In this document: one piece after another, positions 59,325 through 64,000 of the stretch
Layout: each line of letters starts with the position of its first letter
How positions within the stretch are numbered: the first letter of the stretch is position 1
NCBI GenBank assembly: GCA_964470455.1
Contig: CAYYCX010000001.1
Coordinates: 81,563-145,562, forward strand
Length of the DNA: 64,000 nt
Source of the DNA: JAWXBM01 sp964470455
GTDB lineage: Bacteria; Pseudomonadota; Gammaproteobacteria; Xanthomonadales; SZUA-36
Direction: 5' to 3'
Notes under the pieces: model-generated
Told to the model about the DNA's origin: nothing
Seen by the model: the letters and a program-made list of their open reading frames with translations, nothing else
Database searches by the model: none
Program-made: the position numbers and the translations under genes

Positions 59325-60648
59325 TATTCCATTCTCCGAGCTCGCTCAGGTGAATCCGCCGCGCCCTACGTTCGACCTGAAAGATCCAGATCCCGTGTCC
59401 TTCATTCCCATGAGTGATGTCTCAGAAACTGCTCGTTGGACCGAACAGCAGTCGCGTCCATATGGCGAGGTTCGTAATGGCTACACCTACTGCGCTGAAG
59501 GCGATGTGCTCTTTGCGAAAGTCACTCCCTGTACTGAGAATGGCAAAGGATGTCATGCCATCGGATTGACGAACGGGGTCGGCTTCGCGTCCACGGAGTT
59601 CCATGTTCTACGTGCAAAGGAAGGCGCCGATCCCGGGTTCATCTTTCAGTGGTCGGTGAATCTGCCGTTGCGGCTCAAAGCAGCCGCACAAATGACTGGA
59701 TCAGCAGGCCAGCAGCGTGTACCCGCCGCTTTCTTCAATAGTTTCAGAGTACCTAGGTTGCCGCTGACCGAGCAATCCAAGATCGCCGAGGTACTTTCGA
59801 CGGTGGATCGGGCGATCGAGCAGACAGAGGCGCTCATCGCCAAGCAGCAGCGCATCAAGACCGGCCTCATGCAGGACCTGCTCACCCGCGGCATCGACGA
59901 GCACGGCAACCTCCGCTCCGAGCAGACCCACAAGTTCAAGGACTCCCCTCTCGGCCGAATTCCGGTGGAGTGGGAGGTTAGAGACATACAGTCCCTTCTT
60001 GCGGACGTTGACCCTCCGATGCGGAGCGGTCCGTTTGGAAGTGCGTTGCTGAAAGAGGAACTGGTCGAATCAGGCATCCCATTGCTCGGAATAGATAACG
60101 TATTCCCTGAGCGGTTCGCGCAAGACTTTAGACGGTTCGTCACTCCACGCAAAGCGCATCAACTGCGCCGCTATCTCGTTCGGCCCGGCGACCTGATGAT
60201 AACAATCATGGGAACAGTGGGACGCTGTTGCGTAGTGCCAGAAGATATCGGGGACGCCCTGTCATCCAAGCACGTGTGGACCATTTCATTGGACAAGTCG
60301 CGCTACTCCCCTTATGTCGCGTGCCTCCAGATTAACCACTCACCGTGGGTGCTGAATCACTTTGCCAAAGACGAGCAAGGTGGAATCATGGCATCGATTC
60401 GTTCGGAAACGCTCCGATCCACTTGCTTGCCAGTTCCACCTCCAGACGAACTAGAACAGATTGAAGCATGTCTTCGCAGCATTTGTGACGACATAAATCG
60501 AAAAGAACGTTTGCTCGAAAAGCTGTCTTCCTTAAAGACTGCCCTGATGCAAGACTTGCTCACAGGCAACCGCCGCGTGACAGCTCTGCTTGAATCGGAC
60601 AAATCGAGTACTGGTTTTGCCTCATCACTTGCGACGTACAATCAGTGA
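59314..60648 (+). CDS. hsdS: type I restriction-modification specificity subunit HsdS
   Basis: About 444 residues, with two target-recognition domains each followed by a conserved helical spacer: 'LTEQSKIAEVLSTVDRAIEQTEALIAKQQRIKTGLMQDLLTRGIDEHGNLR' after the first and 'PDELEQIEACLRSICDDINRKERLLEKLSSLKTALMQDLLTGNRRV' after the second. It determines the DNA sequence recognised. The start is placed at ATG 59314, 8 bases after GGGGAGCC and overlapping hsdM by 11 bases; an in-frame GTG at 59281 is further upstream. The second target-recognition domain ('LGRIPVEWEVRDIQSLLADVDPPMRSGPFGSALLKEEL') is typical. It is followed by three genes that separate it from hsdR. Confidence 0.94.
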   Translation: MPSDIPFSELAQVNPPRPTFDLKDPDPVSFIPMSDVSETARWTEQQSRPYGEVRNGYTYCAEGDVLFAKVTPCTENGKGCHAIGLTNGVGFASTEFHVLRAKEGADPGFIFQWSVNLPLRLKAAAQMTGSAGQQRVPAAFFNSFRVPRLPLTEQSKIAEVLSTVDRAIEQTEALIAKQQRIKTGLMQDLLTRGIDEHGNLRSEQTHKFKDSPLGRIPVEWEVRDIQSLLADVDPPMRSGPFGSALLKEELVESGIPLLGIDNVFPERFAQDFRRFVTPRKAHQLRRYLVRPGDLMITIMGTVGRCCVVPEDIGDALSSKHVWTISLDKSRYSPYVACLQINHSPWVLNHFAKDEQGGIMASIRSETLRSTCLPVPPPDELEQIEACLRSICDDINRKERLLEKLSSLKTALMQDLLTGNRRVTALLESDKSSTGFASSLATYNQ

Positions 60649-60733
60649 ACTACTGCCTTCTGCTGCATAGAACAATAATGTTTTCCGACAACTCTCTTGC
60701 TGCTATCTAACAAATTCATATTAGGAGTTCTCT

Positions 60734-62500
60734 ATGGCCAGTGAACATGAAATAAAAAGCGAGAAAATTCTGGTCAAGGGTATCTTCACCAACCTCTGGT
60801 TTCGCATTCCGGAGTACCAGCGCCCGTACATCTGGGGCAGTGATGAAATTGACGATCTGCTCGATGATTTAGTTTTTGCCTACACGGAAAAGCCCAATCA
60901 GGAATATTTCATGGGCTCGTTTGTCTACCAGAGCAAACGCGAGGGTAGTGTTCCCGGTCAAAAATTCGCTGAGAACGACCTGCTCGATGGCCAGCAGCGC
61001 ATGACCACGTTGCTGATGATGTTTGCCTGCATCAGGGATCTCTCCCCGAACCCAGAAGTCAAAAATGTTTGTACATCGGCGGTATTTCAGAAAGGGAGCT
61101 CCATTACGCGTGTGCCTGAGCGCACCCGCATTGCTTTTTCAATTCGTGAAGAAGTACAGCAATTCGTTGACAGATTTATCAAGACTGACCTTGGCACGAC
61201 AAAAATCGACGAACTCGAAGAGTTGTCCATCTCAACCGAAGACCCGTCGGTGCGCAATATGGCTCGCGCTGTGCTGAAGATAAGGGCTGACCTCTCGCGG
61301 ATGTTGGCAGACTCGGATGTTCAACTTGATTTAGAAGGCTTTTTAGGCTTCTTGCTAAATCAGGTTTTGCTGATCTACGTGGCTACCGAAGATCTGGAAG
61401 ACGCCTTTCGTTTGTTTACGATCCTCAACAATCGCGGAGTGCCGCTGCGAAACAGCGATATTCTCAAGTCGCAGAACCTGGGTGCCTTGGATAATGATGA
61501 TGACAAAAGAAAATATGCCAAGCTTTGGGAAGAAGCCGAGGGCGAACTGGGGGACGACTTCGACCGTTTCCTCAATCATTTACGCACCATTTTGCTGAAA
61601 GACAAGGCGCGGCTGAATCTTCTGGACGAGTTTGAGCACAAAATATACAACCCTCGGGAGAAGGAAAAAGCCACCGGCAATATGAAGCCCTCCCTGCTGG
61701 CTAAGGGAAAGGAAACTTTCGAGCTGTTGGAGCGCTACCTTAAACACTACAACCTTTTGCTAGGAGGCAATAACTACGATCAAACCGGCGGTAGCTTTAA
61801 ATTTGATAACCTGATCAAGGTCATGCTGACTGGCTTACCCTCCACGGACTGGCTGCCGCCATTGCTGCGCTATTTTGACCGTTTCCGCTATGAGCGACTT
61901 CTGGATTTCCTCATTCAATTAGATAACCAATTGTCATCAGATTGGATCGCCCAATACAGTCCCACCGCTCGAATCGAGCGGATGAATGATTTGATTCGAG
62001 TGATCGAGGCAGCCGGAAGTGCTGAAGATGTGTTCGTCGCCAAGGAGGGCTTTGGCTTCGACGAGGAAGGCTTTAATCGAGCCATCGAAGGTGCTGTCTA
62101 TGGTCGGCGCTTTACCCGGTATCTGCTGCTTAAACTTGATTACCTCTATGCGGATCATTCTAGTCGCATGTCTCTTGAATATCTGTCTGTTGAACATATT
62201 CTGCCGCAAAACCCCTCACCGGCAAGTCAGTGGCGCATGGACTTTTCCGACGATCAAAGAGAGGAGTGGACACACCGACTGGGCAACCTCGTATTGATTA
62301 CTACCAAAAAGAATACGTCTCAGGGTAATCGTGATTACGCTGACAAGAAATCTGGCTATTTTGAAAAACGTGTGAGCACCTGCCCGAATTCCTTGCGCGT
62401 CTTGCAAAATACACAGTGGACTCCTGCGGAATTGGAGGGCAATCACAAAAAGGTTTTGATCACATTGCGCAAATCTTATGGCTTCAGCTCCGGAATTTAG
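60734..62500 (+). CDS. DUF262/DUF1524 (GmrSD-like) protein, putative restriction-type nuclease
   Basis: 588 residues. The N-terminal DUF262 domain has 'IPEYQRPYIW' (residues 25-34) and 'DLLDGQQRMTTLL' (DGQQR at 85-89), the ParB/Srx-like nucleotide-binding signature. The C-terminal DUF1524 HNH-type domain has 'VEHILPQNPSPASQWRMDFSDDQREEWTHRLGNLVLITTKKNTSQGNRDYADKK' (His488, Asn518). GmrSD-type proteins cleave modified DNA and need NTP; this is a single-chain version. A ribosome site 'AGGAGTTC' precedes the ATG. It lies inside the type I locus between hsdS and hsdR, so it may be an embedded second defence. Its composition is visibly lower in GC than its neighbours, suggesting a separate origin. 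Confidence 0.9.
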   Translation: MASEHEIKSEKILVKGIFTNLWFRIPEYQRPYIWGSDEIDDLLDDLVFAYTEKPNQEYFMGSFVYQSKREGSVPGQKFAENDLLDGQQRMTTLLMMFACIRDLSPNPEVKNVCTSAVFQKGSSITRVPERTRIAFSIREEVQQFVDRFIKTDLGTTKIDELEELSISTEDPSVRNMARAVLKIRADLSRMLADSDVQLDLEGFLGFLLNQVLLIYVATEDLEDAFRLFTILNNRGVPLRNSDILKSQNLGALDNDDDKRKYAKLWEEAEGELGDDFDRFLNHLRTILLKDKARLNLLDEFEHKIYNPREKEKATGNMKPSLLAKGKETFELLERYLKHYNLLLGGNNYDQTGGSFKFDNLIKVMLTGLPSTDWLPPLLRYFDRFRYERLLDFLIQLDNQLSSDWIAQYSPTARIERMNDLIRVIEAAGSAEDVFVAKEGFGFDEEGFNRAIEGAVYGRRFTRYLLLKLDYLYADHSSRMSLEYLSVEHILPQNPSPASQWRMDFSDDQREEWTHRLGNLVLITTKKNTSQGNRDYADKKSGYFEKRVSTCPNSLRVLQNTQWTPAELEGNHKKVLITLRKSYGFSSGI

Positions 62501-62503
62501 GAT

Positions 62504-62587
62504 ATGAAGGAAACACACAAACTGGGCTTGGAAGCCATAGACCGGGCCAAGGATCCAAAACAACTTGGCGAGGATGTTACTGAATGA
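62504..62587 (+). CDS. 27-codon small ORF coupled to both neighbours
   Basis: ATG at 62504 gives MKETHKLGLEAIDRAKDPKQ followed by seven more residues (LGEDVTE) and TGA at 62585-62587. It starts 4 bases after the DUF262 stop and its ATGA overlaps the start of the next gene. The product is charged and helical with no recognisable domain. It may be a small regulatory peptide or only a translational-coupling leader. Too short for homology calls by eye. Confidence 0.4.
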   Translation: MKETHKLGLEAIDRAKDPKQLGEDVTE

Positions 62588-63936
62588 CCGAATCCCAACA
62601 CCTTGAATACAAGCGCGAGCTGACGGATCAGCTTGAGCGTTCGGTGGTGGGTTTTCTGAACTCGCGGGACGGGGGCCGGATTCTGCTTGGGGTTGGGGAT
62701 GATGGTGAGGTAATCGGCCTGGCAGATGCGGATGGGGACCAACTCAAGATCAAGGACCGGCTGAAGCAGAACATCCAGCCATCGTGCATGGGTTTGTTTG
62801 ATGTGTTGCTGGAAGACGAGAACGGCAAACCCTGGCTGAAGCTGATTCTGGCCAGTGGTCCGGAGAAGCCCTATTACCTGCGCAAGCAGGGTATGAGCCC
62901 CAAGGGCTGTTTCCTGCGAGTGGGAAGCGCGACCGAACCGATGCCGGAACGCCAGATTGAACAATTGTTCGCCAGGCGCACCCGCGCGTCGATCAGCCGC
63001 ATGGCCGCTCCGCGCCAGGATTTAAGTTTCGCGCAACTGAAAATCTACTACGAAGAGATCCAGCGGGAGCCGGGACCTCAACTGTTGCGGAATCTGGAGC
63101 TGTTCACCGAGGACGATCGCTACAACCTGGCCGCCTATCTTCTTGCGGACGTGAACAACATCTCCATCAAGGTGGCGAAATACGCCGGGGTGGACCGGGT
63201 GGATTTGATCGAAAACGAGGAGTACGGCAATTGCTGTCTGGTCAAGGCCACGCGGCAGGTGCTGGACAAGCTGGACCTGGAAAACCGCACCCGCACCCGG
63301 ATCACCTCCAAACAGCGCCAGGAAACCCGGCTGTTCGACCCGCTGGCGCTGCGGGAGGCGGTGATCAACGCCATCGTACATAACGACTACAGCTATGAGG
63401 GCGTGCCCAAGTTCGAACTGTTCGCGGATCGGCTGGAAATCACCTCCACAGGTGGAATTCCGCAGGGTTTGTCGGAAGAGGAGTTTTTCGAGGGCTACTC
63501 GGTACCCCGCAACAAGGAGCTGATGCGCGTCTTCCGGGATCTGGACATGGTGGAATACCTCGGCTCCGGCATCCCGCGCATTCTCCGGTCTTACCCGCGA
63601 AACTGCTTTCAATTTACGGAGAATTTCATCCGCATGGTGTTTCCTGTCCCGGAAATTGAGGGAGAAAGTGAGGGAGAAAGGGGGGTTAAATCGTCGGAGA
63701 AAACTAGGGAGAAAACTCGGGAGAAAGCTAGGGACAAAACCAGGGAGAAAACTAGGGACATCCTTCTGGCCCTCATCAAGGCGGAACCCACTGTCACCAC
63801 GGCAGAGTTGGCGGAACGGGTTGGCATTACCGCAAAAGGCGTCGAATGGCAGCTCAGACGGTTACGTGAAAAGGGGCAGCTGCGCCGGGTTGGTCCTGAC
63901 AAGGGTGGTCACTGGGAAGTCCTGGAAGAATCATGA
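62584..63936 (+). CDS. AlbA_2/Schlafen-type ATP-binding protein with winged-helix C-terminus
   Basis: 450 residues. The N-terminal AlbA_2 domain is 'ESQHLEYKRELTDQLERSVVGFLNSRDGGRILLGVGDDGEVIGLADADG'. The middle contains the ATPase-like region ('LREAVINAIVHNDYSYEGVPKFELFADRLEITSTGGIPQGLSEEEFFEGYSVPRNKELMRVFRDLDMVEYLGSGIPRI', resembling the HATPase_c_4 N- and G-boxes). A linker of five E-K-T-R repeats follows, then a winged helix ('LLALIKAEPTVTTAELAERVGITAKGVEWQLRRLREKGQLRRVG'). Such proteins are either transcriptional regulators or defence-associated nucleases; no clear nuclease motif is seen. It is coupled to the small ORF and overlaps hsdR by ATGA. Confidence 0.88.
   Translation: MTESQHLEYKRELTDQLERSVVGFLNSRDGGRILLGVGDDGEVIGLADADGDQLKIKDRLKQNIQPSCMGLFDVLLEDENGKPWLKLILASGPEKPYYLRKQGMSPKGCFLRVGSATEPMPERQIEQLFARRTRASISRMAAPRQDLSFAQLKIYYEEIQREPGPQLLRNLELFTEDDRYNLAAYLLADVNNISIKVAKYAGVDRVDLIENEEYGNCCLVKATRQVLDKLDLENRTRTRITSKQRQETRLFDPLALREAVINAIVHNDYSYEGVPKFELFADRLEITSTGGIPQGLSEEEFFEGYSVPRNKELMRVFRDLDMVEYLGSGIPRILRSYPRNCFQFTENFIRMVFPVPEIEGESEGERGVKSSEKTREKTREKARDKTREKTRDILLALIKAEPTVTTAELAERVGITAKGVEWQLRRLREKGQLRRVGPDKGGHWEVLEES
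63697..63756 (+). repeat. five 12-base coding repeats giving E/D-K-T/A-R linker
   Basis: GAGAAAACTAGG, GAGAAAACTCGG, GAGAAAGCTAGG, GACAAAACCAGG, GAGAAAACTAGG. They encode EKTR EKTR EKAR DKTR EKTR, a single-alpha-helix-like charged linker between the ATPase-like region and the winged helix. The period is a multiple of three, so unit gain or loss would change linker length in frame. Confidence 0.9.
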
Positions 63937-64000
63937 GCACCGACAAAACCCCAGCACACATTCGCCTCGACGAGCGCAACCACGTCGAGAAGCCGCTGCT
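63933..64000 (+). CDS. hsdR: type I restriction endonuclease subunit HsdR, N-terminus only
   Basis: The ATG at 63933 overlaps the preceding stop (ATGA), and 22 codons are visible, reading MSTDKTPAHIRLDERNHVEK followed by PL before the window ends. The 'HVEKPLL' segment is the conserved start of one HsdR group. HsdR is the ATP-dependent translocase/nuclease that cuts unmodified DNA after complex assembly with HsdM and HsdS. Only the start is visible; identity rests on this motif and on the locus. Confidence 0.8.
   Translation, partial: MSTDKTPAHIRLDERNHVEKPL

Overview
The window looks like a scaffold piece from a GC-rich, aerobic, Gram-negative gammaproteobacterium, probably environmental or uncultivated. 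It encodes an outer-membrane TamA/TamB pair, many Sec signal peptides, an RND pump, molybdopterin synthesis and purine catabolism. Dense families of palindromic intergenic repeats sit next to stop codons. A run of exactly 100 N at 52271-52370 marks a draft scaffold join inside a tandem repeat. I cannot fix the taxonomy further. No tRNA, rRNA or CRISPR array was seen.

Layout. 1-1130: the end of a DUF4145-like gene, an attC-like imperfect palindrome, and a RelE/RelB-type toxin-antitoxin pair. 1175-7908: two tandem paralogous S9 (DPP IV-like) peptidases, a secreted alpha/beta hydrolase and an unknown secreted protein. 8038-22642: a catabolic locus on the minus strand in two divisions. One encodes IorA, IorB, SDR, enoyl-CoA hydratase, acyl-CoA dehydrogenase and RidA. 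The other encodes a thioesterase, an old-yellow-enzyme (OYE) protein, a fused flavin monooxygenase/OYE of the 2-aminobenzoyl-CoA monooxygenase/reductase type, and two MaoC proteins. A MarR regulator gene and a RelE-type toxin-antitoxin pair lie between the divisions. A near-identical AT-rich palindrome lies upstream of both divisions, which suggests one MarR regulon that turns a 2-oxo acid into a CoA thioester and then dearomatises and beta-oxidises it.

22823-31282: LytTR response regulator, RND pump with adaptor, metallo-beta-lactamase-fold hydrolase, FG-GAP/UnbV protein. 31388-41928: HAD hydrolase, tamA-tamB, then an unknown exported protein coupled to an M14 carboxypeptidase. 42144-52112: DUF3144, moaA-moaD-moaE, a beta-propeller protein, an ABC permease remnant, a FAD oxidase, moaC, and xdhC-add-puuD. 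Together these link molybdenum cofactor supply to purine degradation, although xanthine dehydrogenase itself is not in the window. 52113-56392: the repeat array with the gap, a glyoxalase, and a divergent hydroxyacid locus (HIBADH-like dehydrogenase versus FMN 2-hydroxyacid oxidase plus HpcH/HpaI aldolase) with a perfect GntR-like palindrome between them.

56637-64000: a type I restriction-modification locus, hsdM-hsdS-[DUF262/DUF1524 protein, 27-codon ORF, AlbA_2/Schlafen-type ATP-binding protein]-hsdR (truncated by the window end). The three inserted genes are tightly packed and may form an embedded second defence or regulatory module. The strongest candidates for new biology are the two-operon MarR/Ior/dearomatising regulon and this embedded module.
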